Below are positions 26,497-35,422 of a DNA stretch of 64,000 nucleotides, piece after piece. The DNA is from Streptomyces sp. S465 (GTDB taxonomy: Bacteria > Actinomycetota > Actinomycetes > Streptomycetales > Streptomycetaceae): positions 4,396,001-4,460,000 of the forward strand of contig NZ_CP114036.1 in assembly GCF_026898115.1 (NCBI RefSeq), read 5' to 3'. Made by a program: the position numbers and the translations under genes. Below the pieces are notes generated by a model that saw only the letters and a program-made list of their open reading frames with translations, searched no databases and had not been told where the DNA came from. Position 1 is the first letter of the stretch. Every line of letters begins with the position of its first letter.

Positions 26497-27800
26497 GGAA
26501 GGACCTCCGGGGCAGAGAGTGGTTCATTGGTGAAGGTCTCGTACGGCCGGTCGTGGTCCTCGCCATCGAGGTCTGCTCCGGTGTCGTACGACTCGCTCGA
26601 CTCGCTCGACTCGCGCGCCTGGCTCCGCGAGCGGTCCCGGTCCCGTGCCGCACCGGCTTCCGGGAGTCTCAGGGTGAAGGTGGAGCCCTGTCCCTCGGCG
26701 CTCCACACGGTGACCTCCCCGCCGTGCGAGGCGGCCACATGCTTGACGATGGCGAGCCCGAGCCCGGTCCCGCCGGTCTGCCGGGAGCGGGCCGGATCGA
26801 CCCGGTAGAAGCGCTCGAAGATCCGCTCGCGGTCCTTCTCGGAGATGCCGATGCCCTGGTCGGTCACGGCGATCTCGATCAGGTCCCCGCCGGTCGCGGG
26901 GATGCGGCGGGCGGCGATGCCGACGCGGGTACGGGCCGGGCTGTAGTTGACCGCGTTCTCGACGAGGTTGCCGAGCGCGGCGGCCAGCTGACCCCGGTTG
27001 CCCCACACATGGAGATCGGCGGTGCCGCCGGTGGCCATCGTGATCTGCTTGGTGCCCGCCTGGTGGCGGCACCGGTCGATGGCCTCGGCGACGAGCTCGT
27101 CCACCCGGACCGGCTCGGCGTCCTCCAGCGGGTCGTCGTTCTGCACCCGGGAGAGGTCGATGAGCTCCTGGACCAGACTGGTCAGCCGGGTGGCCTCGAC
27201 CTGCATCCGCCCGGCGAAGCGGGTGACCGCCTCGGGGTCGTCCGACGCATCCATCACGGCCTCGGACAGCAGGGACAGCGCGCCGACCGGGGTCTTCAGC
27301 TCATGGCTGACGTTGGCGACGAAGTCGCGTCGTACGGCCTCGATGCGGCGGGCCTCGGTGAGGTCCTCCACCAGCAGCAGGACCAGCCGGGAGCCCAGCG
27401 GGGCCACTCTGGCGGACACGGCGAGCGCGTCACCGCCCCGGCCGGTGCCGCGCCGTGGCAGGTCCAGCTCGATCTGCCGGATCTCGCCGTCCCGCCGGGT
27501 GTCGCGGGCCATCGCCAGCATCGGCTCGACGGCGAGCTTGCCGCCGCGCACCAGGCCCAGGGCGTACGCGGCCGAGCTGGCCTTGACGACGGAGTCCGCT
27601 TCGTCGAGGACGACGGCCGAGGAACGGAGCACCGAGAGAACGGTGTCCACGCCGGGCGGCAGCACGGCGTCGGTGTGCAGCGAGGAGCGCGTAGGCTTCG
27701 CCTGTTCGCGCTCGCTCCAGCGGAACGCCAGCATGGCGATGACGCCGGTGCACAACCCGGCGAGCGCCGCCACTGCGGCGATCGCCGCGTTCACGTTCAT
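26493..27800 (-). CDS. phoR: Phosphate-sensing histidine kinase PhoR (SenX3 orthologue)
   Basis: 435 residues. One membrane helix sits at the N terminus (about 5-26). A PAS-like region (about 50-145) is followed by the H-box VSHELKTPVG with H166, the N-box NLVENAVNYSPA, G1 box DQGIGI and G2 box GTGLGLAI. The C-terminal 50 residues are charged and include a SESSES repeat. It phosphorylates PhoP when phosphate is low, with PhoU acting as negative input. It is the first gene of the phoR-phoP operon, transcribed away from phoU with two PHO boxes in between. Confidence 0.95.
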   Translation of the reverse strand: MNVNAAIAAVAALAGLCTGVIAMLAFRWSEREQAKPTRSSLHTDAVLPPGVDTVLSVLRSSAVVLDEADSVVKASSAAYALGLVRGGKLAVEPMLAMARDTRRDGEIRQIELDLPRRGTGRGGDALAVSARVAPLGSRLVLLLVEDLTEARRIEAVRRDFVANVSHELKTPVGALSLLSEAVMDASDDPEAVTRFAGRMQVEATRLTSLVQELIDLSRVQNDDPLEDAEPVRVDELVAEAIDRCRHQAGTKQITMATGGTADLHVWGNRGQLAAALGNLVENAVNYSPARTRVGIAARRIPATGGDLIEIAVTDQGIGISEKDRERIFERFYRVDPARSRQTGGTGLGLAIVKHVAASHGGEVTVWSAEGQGSTFTLRLPEAGAARDRDRSRSQARESSESSESYDTGADLDGEDHDRPYETFTNEPLSAPEVLP

Positions 27801-27873
27801 GCGTCCAGGTTATGCGGGCGGCAAGACACCTCCACAGCCCCGAGGCGATCCCCTCAGGCAGACGTTGCCGAGA

Positions 27874-27906
27874 GTTCACCGGGGCGTCGGTATCGGTTCA
27901 CTACGG
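27874..27906. promoter_or_regulatory. PHO box 1 between phoR and phoU
   Basis: Three 11-bp units: GTTCACCGGGG, CGTCGGTATCG and GTTCACTACGG. The outer two fit the GTTCAYY direct repeat unit of Streptomyces PHO boxes and are exactly 22 bases apart. PhoP is expected to bind here and control the divergent phoR-phoP and phoU transcripts. Confidence 0.8.
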
Positions 27907-27958
27907 ACGTTTCGGCAGGCGGATGGCGCGCGGTGGCGCCCGGACCGCGCTACCGAGA

Positions 27959-27991
27959 GTTCACCTGGGGGTCAGGTGTGGTTCACGCCCG
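27959..27991. promoter_or_regulatory. PHO box 2 between phoR and phoU
   Basis: Three further 11-bp units, GTTCACCTGGG, GGTCAGGTGTG and GTTCACGCCCG, again with the GTTCAC cores 22 bases apart. It starts 85 bases after the start of PHO box 1 in the same orientation. The remainder of 27801-28210 shows no other element I can name. Confidence 0.78.
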
Positions 27992-28210
27992 GTGCCGGAA
28001 CCGGACGCGTTACGACCGGAGCGTGGGAGTCTGGGGACCTCGGGTCAACGAGCCCACGGTCGGGTCAGTGAGCCCGCGACGATCCTTCGGAACGAAAGAA
28101 AACGAAAGATCCAATCGAGGTCCACGAGGTCCACGGGATCCCTCGCGATCCACCGGGATCATCGGAATCCGTCAAGGCCCATCAGTGAGAGTCGGCGAAA
28201 GAGGTCAGTG

Positions 28211-28897
28211 ATGCGGGACGCGTACCACGAGGAGCTGGACACGATCGGGGACGGCCTGGTCGACATGGCCCGGCTTGTCGGTTCGGCCATCGGCCGTGCC
28301 ACCACCGCCATTCTGGACGCGGACCTCAAGCTCGCCGAGAGCGTCATCGCGGCCGATGAGAAGGTCGACGATCTCCAGCGGGACCTGGAGGGACGGGCGA
28401 TAGCCCTGCTCGCCCGACAGCAGCCGGTCGCCACGGATCTGCGCATAGTGGTGACCAGCCTGCGGATGAGCGCCGACCTGGAGCGCTCCGGCGACCTCGC
28501 GCAGCATGTCGCCAAGCTCGCCCGGCTCCGCTTCCCGGACACGGCCGTGCCGCACGACCTGCACGCCACCATCCTGGAGATGGGCCAGCTCGCCCAGCGG
28601 CTGATGGCGAAGGCCGCCGAGGTCATCATCACCAAGGACGTCGACCTCGCGCTCCAGCTGGAGCACGACGACGACGCGATGGACCTACTGCACCGCGCCC
28701 TCTTCCAGCACCTGATGGACGACCGCTGGAAGCACGGCATCGAGACGGCGGTGGATGTGACGCTGCTGGGCCGTTACTACGAGCGGTTCGCGGACCACGC
28801 GGTCTCGGTCGCCAAGCGCGTCGTCTACCTGGTCACCGGCGAGCACGCCGACGAGATCGCCTCACAGGACGCGGTCAGCACCGTCGAAGGGGCGTGA
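28211..28897 (+). CDS. phoU: Phosphate-signalling regulator PhoU
   Basis: 228 residues from ATG 28211 (GAGGTCAG upstream). Two three-helix PhoU domains are visible, each with the acidic metal-binding motif: ADEKVDDLQRDLE and DLERSGDLAQHVAKLA in the first half, and EHDDDAMDLLHRALF and YYERFADHAVSVAKRVVYLVTGE in the second. PhoU dampens PhoR signalling when phosphate is sufficient. It is divergent from phoR-phoP, the same layout as in other Streptomyces, with two PHO boxes upstream. Confidence 0.96.
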   Translation: MRDAYHEELDTIGDGLVDMARLVGSAIGRATTAILDADLKLAESVIAADEKVDDLQRDLEGRAIALLARQQPVATDLRIVVTSLRMSADLERSGDLAQHVAKLARLRFPDTAVPHDLHATILEMGQLAQRLMAKAAEVIITKDVDLALQLEHDDDAMDLLHRALFQHLMDDRWKHGIETAVDVTLLGRYYERFADHAVSVAKRVVYLVTGEHADEIASQDAVSTVEGA

Positions 28898-29008
28898 GCG
28901 TCCGCGACGGCGTGCCTCCGCGCGCCGTCGACGCGCCCCTGCGCGGGGCCGCCGGGTCGTCGGCACCATGAGCGGCAGTGACGTGACCCCCTCCCGAGGA
29001 GGCGACTC

Positions 29009-29146
29009 ATGGCGGACCTCTCCAAGCCCGAACCCCGTCCGGCCCACCCCGGCGGCTCCACGGTCGGCGCCTGCGGCTGCGGCTCGGGCTGCGGCTGCGG
29101 CTGTCAGTCCGGCGGCCCCTGCCAATGCGGCGGCTGCTGCGGCTGA
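29009..29146 (+). CDS. 45-residue Cys/Gly-rich peptide, metallothionein-like
   Basis: A short gene: GAGGAGGCG lies nine bases before the ATG and a TGA closes the frame after 45 codons. Residues 1-20 are ordinary (MADLSKPEPRPAHPGG). Residues 21-45 contain nine cysteines, in C-G-C, C-G-C-G-C, C-Q-C and C-C arrangements spaced by Gly. Such density suggests binding of Zn, Cu or Cd as a small metallothionein, or a metal-loaded tail. I do not recognise a named family. It is 111 bases after phoU, before a strong terminator, so it may share the phoU transcript and PhoP control. Confidence 0.65.
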   Translation: MADLSKPEPRPAHPGGSTVGACGCGSGCGCGCQSGGPCQCGGCCG

Positions 29147-29157
29147 CCGACCCCTAC

Positions 29158-29200
29158 GACAGAGGGCCTGGGACCGGTGACCGGTCCCAGGCCCTCTGTC
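29158..29200 (+). terminator. Terminator after phoU and the Cys-rich peptide gene
   Basis: A perfect 20-bp stem (GACAGAGGGCCTGGGACCGG and its complement) with a 3-base loop, starting 12 bases past the peptide stop codon. This is one of the strongest hairpins in the window. Confidence 0.92.
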
Positions 29201-29295
29201 CTGTGGCGCTCCTGTGGCGGCGGTTTCCCGGCCGAGGTGCGGGGTCCCCGTCCGCCCGAGGTGCGGACGGCGCCGGGAGCGGCGAGCCTGGTCCT

Positions 29296-29526
29296 ATGGA
29301 GGACAAGACCCCGGCCCCGCCTCGCGTGGTAGTGGACGAACCGCTCGACGGCCGCCGCCGTGTGCTGATCGACGGCCAGGACGTCGGAGTGGTGGTGAGC
29401 CCGGACGAGCTCCGGCGGCTCCTGCACCGCGCGGGTCTGATGGAAGAGGACGCCCCCCTCGACAACCCCGAGCTGATCGAATGGCACGGCGGCAGCTCCG
29501 ACGACTGGCCGGCCGCGCCGAGATGA
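29296..29526 (+). CDS. Small conserved-looking hypothetical protein
   Basis: 76 residues from ATG 29296. The sequence is balanced and soluble: PPRVVVDEPLDGRRRVLIDG, then QDVGVVVSPDELRRLLHRAG and an acidic end with EWHGGSSDDWP. It reads like one small beta hairpin followed by a helix. I do not know the family. It has its own transcript start if the terminator directly upstream works. Codon usage looks coding (G/C at third positions). Confidence 0.6.
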   Translation: MEDKTPAPPRVVVDEPLDGRRRVLIDGQDVGVVVSPDELRRLLHRAGLMEEDAPLDNPELIEWHGGSSDDWPAAPR

Positions 29527-30099
29527 CCTGATCGGCTGATCGGGGTTCGCTGTCCGGCTTGCCTGGCTGGGCCGCGCTGATCGGGCCCCGTTGACCGGGC
29601 CGCGCTGATCCGGCTCCGTTGATCGGCTTGCCTGGTCCGCTTCCTGGTCCGCCTCAACCGCATGCCACAACCGTCCGGCGCCGGTCCCTCCCCTCGTGGG
29701 GACCGGTGCCGAACGGTGCAGCGGTGTCGATCCGCGCCGTACGGGTGCGGATCGGGGAGAGGCCGGGCCCGTGGTCGATGCGGCAGCCGTCCGGAAGGGA
29801 CCGGGACCGGCTCCACAGACCTCCCGAGCGCTCGCGACGTGCCCGGCGTCGCCGTCTCGTCACTTCGGCAAAAGCTGTCCGAGAACGAGCGGTGCCATGG
29901 GCTGTCTCCGCGGGCCCCGAGCTGGTGGCCTGGCCAAGTGGCTAGTAGTGGATGCGCGACTGGGGCATGATCCTGCCAGTTGTGCCTCCCGCCGAGGAGG
30001 TTCCGGTATCGGACCACCGACTTCGCCGCAGGTCAGCCGTATAAAGTGACTTTTCCGGTCCGGAAGTCGACAGGTGCGGGGGAAGAAGGAGAGGGGACC
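29527..30099. other. Gene-free region upstream of the nSTAND-WD40 gene
   Basis: 573 bases without a gene I can support. 29530-29640 consists of short repeats around GCTGATCGG and TTGATCGGCTTGCCTGG. The part closest to 30100 must hold the promoter of the large gene, but no convincing -10/-35 pair is visible. Confidence 0.55.
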
Positions 30100-33000
30100 T
30101 TGAGCTCCGACTCAGGGGCACGCACGGCCTTCGCGGAACGTCTCGCGCTGCTGTACAAGGAGGCCGGTAACCCTCCCCTCAAGAGCGTGGCCGATGCGGT
30201 CGTCCGGCTTCAGCGGACCGACGAGCGAGGGCGGCCCGTACGGGTCTCCGCTCAGCGGATCAGCGACTGGCGACGAGCCAAGAACGTACCCGCCCAGTTC
30301 GCCGCCCTCGCGGCGGTGTTGCACGTCCTGATTCCCGAGGCACGGCGCCTGCGGCCGGTGCCGGTGTCCACGGGCCTGTACGACCTGGTCCAGTGGCAGC
30401 GCCTGTGGGGGCGCGCGGTGGCCGATCCGGTCGGTGAGCGCCCCGCGGCCTTGGCCACGGAGGAGGAACGGCCCTCCCCCGAATCCCCGGCCGTGCCCGG
30501 TGGGGTGTGCCCGTACCGGGGGCTGGCGTCGTACCGGCAGCAGGACGCCCGGTGGTTCTTCGGCCGGGAGCGGAGCACGGAGGCCCTGGTCGCCCAGCTG
30601 CGCGCGGCCGAGCGGACGGGTGGCCTGGTCATGCTGGTGGGCGCTTCGGGGGCGGGGAAGTCCTCCCTGCTGAACGCCGGTTTGGTGCCCGCGCTGCACA
30701 GCGGCGCGCCGGGCGGGGGGAACGGCCCGGCGAGGGAGGTGCTGCACCTCGTGCCGGGGGCCGATCCGCTCGCGGAGCTGGCCCGCCGGATACCCGAACT
30801 CGCCCCTGTCATCTCCTCCGCCAAGGAACCGACAGCCAAGGAACCGACGGCCAAGGAACCGACGGCCAAGGAACCGGCGGCCAAGGAACCGGAGGCGGAG
30901 CACGGCTCCGCGCGGTTCGCGCACGCGGTGCGGGAGGCCGTCACGGCATGGGCGGAACGCGGGACGGAACCCAGGGCCGACGCCGGGACGGAACCCGGGG
31001 CGGCCTGCGGGACGTCCCCCACCGGCCGTCCGGTCGTCATCGTGGACCAGTTCGAGGAAGCGTTCACCCTCGGCTCCGACGAGAGGGACCGGAGCACGCT
31101 CATCCAGCTCCTCCACGCCGCCTGCACGCCCGCCGGGCCGGGCGAGCCGCCCCCCGTCCTCGTCGTCCTCGGCATACGCGCCGACTTCTACGAGCAGTGC
31201 CTGGTCTACCCCGAACTGGCCGACGCCCTGCAACACCGTCATATGGTGCTCGGCCCGCTGACCACCACGGAGCTGCGCGAGGCGGTGACCGGCCCGGCCA
31301 AGGCCGTGGGGCTGGAGCTCGAACCGGGACTGGCGGAGCTGATCGTCCGGGAGGTGAGCGCCGACGGTCCGCGCGGGACGCATGACGCGGGGGTGCTGCC
31401 GCTCCTCTCCCACGCCCTGCTCGCCACCTGGCAGCGGCGGAAGGCGGGCCGGCTGACACTGGCCGGCTACCGCGCGGCGGGCGGCATCCAGGGCGCGGTG
31501 GCGGCGACCGCCGAACGGGCCTGGACCGGCCTCGACCCGGGGGCCCGTACGGCCGCGCGGCTGCTCCTGCTCCGGCTGGTCCGGCTGGGCGAGGACACCG
31601 CGGCCACCCGCAGGCGGGGGACGCGGCGCCAGCTGGCGGCGGAGTCGACGGACCCGGGCAAGACGGAGGAATCGCTCGAAGCCCTGGTCCGCGCCCGATT
31701 GGTGACACTCGACGCGGAGACCGTGGAGATCACCCATGAGGCGCTGCTGCACGCCTGGCCACGGCTGCGCGACTGGATCGACGAGGACCGGAACGACCAC
31801 CTTCAGCGCCAGCGGCTGGAGGAGGACGGCAGGGCCTGGGAGGGCTCGAACCGCGACAGCTCACTGCTCTACCGGGGTTCTCGGCTGGAGCAGGCCCACA
31901 CCTGGGCGAAGTCGGCCGGTGACACCTTTCTGACCAGGAGCGCGGTGGAGTTCCTCGCCGCCTCGGTCAGGCTGCGCCGGCGCACCGTCTGGCTCAGCCG
32001 GGGCGCGGTCTCCGCCCTGGTCGTCCTGGCGGTGCTGGCCGCCGGTGCGGCGGTGGTCGCGTGGCAGCAGCGGGACGACGCGATGTTCGAGCAGGTGGTG
32101 ACCGAAGCCGACCGCTTCCAGTCCACCGATCCGTCGCTGTCCGCCCAGCTCGCCATGGTGGCCCACCGCATGCGGCCGGACGACGAGGGCACCAACAGCC
32201 GGTTGATCTCGATGGTGAACGCGCCGCTGGCCACTCCGCTGCTCGGCCACACCGGCGCCGTCTACCTCACCTCGTTCAGTCCGAACGGGCGGACCCTGGC
32301 CACCGCCAGCTACGACCGGACCGTCCGGCTGTGGAACGTGAGCGACCCGACCCGCCCCGAACGGCTGGGCACACCGCTCACCGGCCATACGAGCTGGGTG
32401 AGCAGCGCGGTCTTCAGCCCGGACGGCCGCACCCTCGCCAGCGCGGGCGACGACGGCACGATCCGCCGGTGGGACGTACGGGACCCCGGCCACCCGCGTC
32501 CGCTCGGTGAGCCCCTGTCCGGGCATGACGGCACCATCTACCTGGTCGCGTTCAGCCCGGACGGACGGACGCTGGCCGCCGCCACCGAAGATCACGTCGT
32601 ACGCCTGTGGAACATGAGCGACCCGGACCGCCCGACCGCGCTCGGTGCGCTGACCGGCCACACCGCCGCCGTGCGCTCCGTGGCGTTCAGCCCGGACGGC
32701 CGGACGCTGGCGGCCGGCGGCGACGATGGCGCGATCAGGCTGTGGAACATGGCCGACCCGCGTCACCCGAAGCGGATCGACACCGTACTGACCGGCCACT
32801 CGGACCTGGTCCACTCCGTGGCGTTCAGCCCGGACGGCCGCACGCTCGCCAGCGGCAGCGCGGACAACACCGTCCGGCTGTGGAACCTGGCCGACCCGCG
32901 TCACGCGGAGCCGCTGGGCTCGCCGCTCACCGGCCACACCGGCCCCATCTGGTCCGTGGCCTTCAGCCCGGACGGCACCATGCTCGCCGCCGCCAGCCAG

Positions 33001-34206
33001 GACAGTACGGCGAGCCTGTGGAACGTCAGCGATCCGGCGTACCCGTCGCAGGTCGGCGAGCCGCTCGCGGGGAGCAGCGGCGAGATGTACGCCCTCGGCT
33101 TCAGCCCCGACGGCCGGACCCTCGCCACCGGCACCGGCGACAACATGGTCCGCCTGTGGTCGCTGCCGACATCGGACATGGTCGGGCGGATCGGGGTGTT
33201 CCGTCCGGACGGGCGCGTGCTCGCCACGGCCGGGCGCGACGAGAAGCTCCGGCTGTGGAACGTGGAGAATCCCAACCGGCCGGTGTCGCTGGGCAAGCCG
33301 TTCCGGCCCGGGAAGGGCTCGGTGCGCGAGCTGACGTTCTCCCCGGACGGCCACACCCTCGCGATGATGACCGGAGACCGCGAGGCGCGGCTGTGGAACG
33401 TCACCGACCCGGCCCACCCCGTCGCCTATCCATCGCCCATCGCGCTGCGGACCCGGTTCGCGGGCGCGCTGGCCTTCAGCCCGGACGGGCGCACCCTGGC
33501 GAGCGCGTACGACGACCGCACCATCCAGCTGTACGACGTCAGCGACCCGTCCCATGTGCGTCGGCTCGGCGCACGTCTCACCGGCCACCGGGGCTACGTC
33601 AACACCCTCCTCTTCAGTCCGGACGGCCGCACGCTCGCCAGCGGCAGCGCGGACAACACCATCCGGCTGTGGAACGTGACCGACCCCCGTCACACCACCC
33701 GGCGGGGCGCGCCGCTCACGGGGCACCTCGGGCCCATCAACGCGCTCGCCTACAGCCCGGACGGGCGGACGCTGACCAGCGGCGGCGACGACAACACGGT
33801 CCGGCTCTGGAACGTCACCGACCCGTCCGAGGCCACCCGGCTGGGCAAGCCGCTCACCGGCCACACCGATGCGATCGTGTCGCTGACGTTCAGCCGGGAC
33901 GGCCGCACCCTGGCGAGCGGCGGCAACGACAACGCGGTCCGGCTGTGGAACATCACCGACCCGTCCGAGGCCGCGCCCATCGGCCAGTCGATGAGCCCCA
34001 ACGCCAAGACGGGCAACTTCCTGTCCTTCGGCCCCTACAGCCGCATGCTCGGGGTGTCGAGCGGCGCCGGCACCGTCCGGCTGTGGAATCTGGACGTCGA
34101 CCGGGCCGCCCACCGCATCTGCTCGATGACCCGGGGCGTTCTGACCCGGGAGAAATGGCACGAATACCTGCCCAGTCTGTCGTACGCGCCGCCGTGCGGC
34201 CGATGA
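30100..34206 (+). CDS. HTH-nSTAND NTPase-WD40 repeat protein with a central membrane helix
   Basis: 1368 residues from a TTG with GGAGAGGGG upstream; an upstream in-frame start at 29980 has no ribosome site. Residues 1-110 hold an HTH-like domain (VSAQRISDWRRAKNVPAQFA). The nSTAND1 NTPase begins CPYRGLASYRQQDARWFFGR, with Walker A GASGAGKSS, Walker B VVIVDQFEEAF and a helical region. A repeat of AKEPT five times interrupts it. One membrane helix (SALVVLAVLAAGAAVVAW) precedes 14 WD40 blades of the form FSPDGRTLASGSADNTVRLW, enough for two seven-bladed propellers. Related proteins act as sensors or scaffolds, some in defence or development. The role here is unknown. Confidence 0.88.
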   Translation: MSSDSGARTAFAERLALLYKEAGNPPLKSVADAVVRLQRTDERGRPVRVSAQRISDWRRAKNVPAQFAALAAVLHVLIPEARRLRPVPVSTGLYDLVQWQRLWGRAVADPVGERPAALATEEERPSPESPAVPGGVCPYRGLASYRQQDARWFFGRERSTEALVAQLRAAERTGGLVMLVGASGAGKSSLLNAGLVPALHSGAPGGGNGPAREVLHLVPGADPLAELARRIPELAPVISSAKEPTAKEPTAKEPTAKEPAAKEPEAEHGSARFAHAVREAVTAWAERGTEPRADAGTEPGAACGTSPTGRPVVIVDQFEEAFTLGSDERDRSTLIQLLHAACTPAGPGEPPPVLVVLGIRADFYEQCLVYPELADALQHRHMVLGPLTTTELREAVTGPAKAVGLELEPGLAELIVREVSADGPRGTHDAGVLPLLSHALLATWQRRKAGRLTLAGYRAAGGIQGAVAATAERAWTGLDPGARTAARLLLLRLVRLGEDTAATRRRGTRRQLAAESTDPGKTEESLEALVRARLVTLDAETVEITHEALLHAWPRLRDWIDEDRNDHLQRQRLEEDGRAWEGSNRDSSLLYRGSRLEQAHTWAKSAGDTFLTRSAVEFLAASVRLRRRTVWLSRGAVSALVVLAVLAAGAAVVAWQQRDDAMFEQVVTEADRFQSTDPSLSAQLAMVAHRMRPDDEGTNSRLISMVNAPLATPLLGHTGAVYLTSFSPNGRTLATASYDRTVRLWNVSDPTRPERLGTPLTGHTSWVSSAVFSPDGRTLASAGDDGTIRRWDVRDPGHPRPLGEPLSGHDGTIYLVAFSPDGRTLAAATEDHVVRLWNMSDPDRPTALGALTGHTAAVRSVAFSPDGRTLAAGGDDGAIRLWNMADPRHPKRIDTVLTGHSDLVHSVAFSPDGRTLASGSADNTVRLWNLADPRHAEPLGSPLTGHTGPIWSVAFSPDGTMLAAASQDSTASLWNVSDPAYPSQVGEPLAGSSGEMYALGFSPDGRTLATGTGDNMVRLWSLPTSDMVGRIGVFRPDGRVLATAGRDEKLRLWNVENPNRPVSLGKPFRPGKGSVRELTFSPDGHTLAMMTGDREARLWNVTDPAHPVAYPSPIALRTRFAGALAFSPDGRTLASAYDDRTIQLYDVSDPSHVRRLGARLTGHRGYVNTLLFSPDGRTLASGSADNTIRLWNVTDPRHTTRRGAPLTGHLGPINALAYSPDGRTLTSGGDDNTVRLWNVTDPSEATRLGKPLTGHTDAIVSLTFSRDGRTLASGGNDNAVRLWNITDPSEAAPIGQSMSPNAKTGNFLSFGPYSRMLGVSSGAGTVRLWNLDVDRAAHRICSMTRGVLTREKWHEYLPSLSYAPPCGR

Positions 34207-34304
34207 TCATGTTGCCCGGACATCGCGTGATCGCGATCACAACTCCGCGTCGCGACCGAGGAGTCGGCTGCCATATGCGAGAAGCCGCGTTACTCTTAAG
34301 TACA

Positions 34305-34344
34305 GCCCGACCGCTGGTGCATCCCCCGTCGCCAGCGGTCGGGC
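34305..34344 (+). terminator. Terminator after the nSTAND-WD40 gene
   Basis: A perfect 13-bp stem, GCCCGACCGCTGG with CCAGCGGTCGGGC, and a 14-nt loop, 98 bases after the stop codon. Confidence 0.78.
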
Positions 34345-34423
34345 GCTTCCATGTCAGGGGGAGGCCCGGCGCGAGCGCCGGGAACCGGACCGAGAACGCA
34401 CCTTCATGACTTGGAGATCCCCC

Positions 34424-35410
34424 GTGACACGCAGGCCCGACAGGCCCCACAGGCCCGAGAGGCCCGCCAGGCCGCACAGGCTCGACAGGCCGCACAGGCT
34501 CGATCAGGCCGTGCTGGACCTGGGCCGCGAGTACGTCCGCCATGCCCCATGGAGCGCGGGGAAGCGGGCCCTGGTCGAGCGCCGCCTGAACGCCGCGCTG
34601 CGGGACCGCCCCCTGCACCGCATGGCCCGTACGCGCTTCGGCGCCACCTTCGCCGTCGACACCCAGGACCTCATCCAGCGGTACCTCTACCTCTTCGGCG
34701 TCTGGGAGCCGCATATGACGCGCTGGCTCCAGCGCCGGCTGCGGCCCGGGGACGTCTTCGTGGACGTCGGGGCCAACATCGGCTACTACAGCGTCCTCGC
34801 CTCCCGCCTCGTCGGGCGCGGCGGGAAGGTGGTGGCGGTCGAAGCCTCGCCGCGGTTCCACCAGATCCTCCTGGGGCACGCGCGGCGGAACGGATGCGCC
34901 AACATCCGCGCGCTCAACGCCGCGGTGTCCGACCGCGACGAGCTGTTGACCTTCGTTCTCGCCAGCTCGCGCAACATGGGAGCGAACAGCATCGTCCCCT
35001 ACGACGGCCCGGCCGAGTCCACCTTCCAGATCGCGGCCCGCCCGCTGCCCGACCTCCTCACCGAAACGGAGATCTCCCGGGCCAGGGTCATCAAGGTCGA
35101 TGTGGAGGGCGCGGAAGGCGGCGTGGTCCGGGGCCTCGCGCCCCTCCTGGACAACCTGCGCCCGGACGCGGAACTGACCGTCGAGGTCACTCCACAGCGG
35201 ATGGCCGAGCTGGGGGAATCCGTCGAAGAGCTGCTGGACGTCCTGCGCGGACACGGCTTCCACGTCTACCGCCTGGCCAACGACTACGCGGCCGGCAGCT
35301 ACCCGGCCGCGCTGCGGCACGCACCCGAGGTGCCGGTGCGGTGGCGGGGACCGGTCGCCGAGGAGAGCGACCTGATCTTCTCCCGGGTCGACGCCGAGAC
35401 CCTGCCCTGA
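34424..35410 (+). CDS. FkbM-family SAM-dependent methyltransferase
   Basis: 328 residues from a GTG at 34424 with GGAG eight bases upstream; an ATG at 34406 lacks a site. The first 30 residues are a repeat of RP, HR and LD (from a short DNA repeat). The methyltransferase core shows motif I VDVGANIGYYSVLASRL, motif II KVVAVEASP and the FkbM Asp-containing KVDVEGAEGGVVRG. Members methylate hydroxyl groups on glycans, polyketides or other small molecules. It is convergent with a glycosyltransferase gene 12 bases away, but no cluster gives the substrate. Confidence 0.88.
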   Translation: MTRRPDRPHRPERPARPHRLDRPHRLDQAVLDLGREYVRHAPWSAGKRALVERRLNAALRDRPLHRMARTRFGATFAVDTQDLIQRYLYLFGVWEPHMTRWLQRRLRPGDVFVDVGANIGYYSVLASRLVGRGGKVVAVEASPRFHQILLGHARRNGCANIRALNAAVSDRDELLTFVLASSRNMGANSIVPYDGPAESTFQIAARPLPDLLTETEISRARVIKVDVEGAEGGVVRGLAPLLDNLRPDAELTVEVTPQRMAELGESVEELLDVLRGHGFHVYRLANDYAAGSYPAALRHAPEVPVRWRGPVAEESDLIFSRVDAETLP

Positions 35411-35422
35411 GAAACGCCTCGT

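Noticed and set aside
31861..34161. Long minus-strand frame opposite the WD40 repeats
   Set aside because: It mirrors the repeated blades on the plus strand, so its regularity is only a reflection of the WD40 coding repeats.
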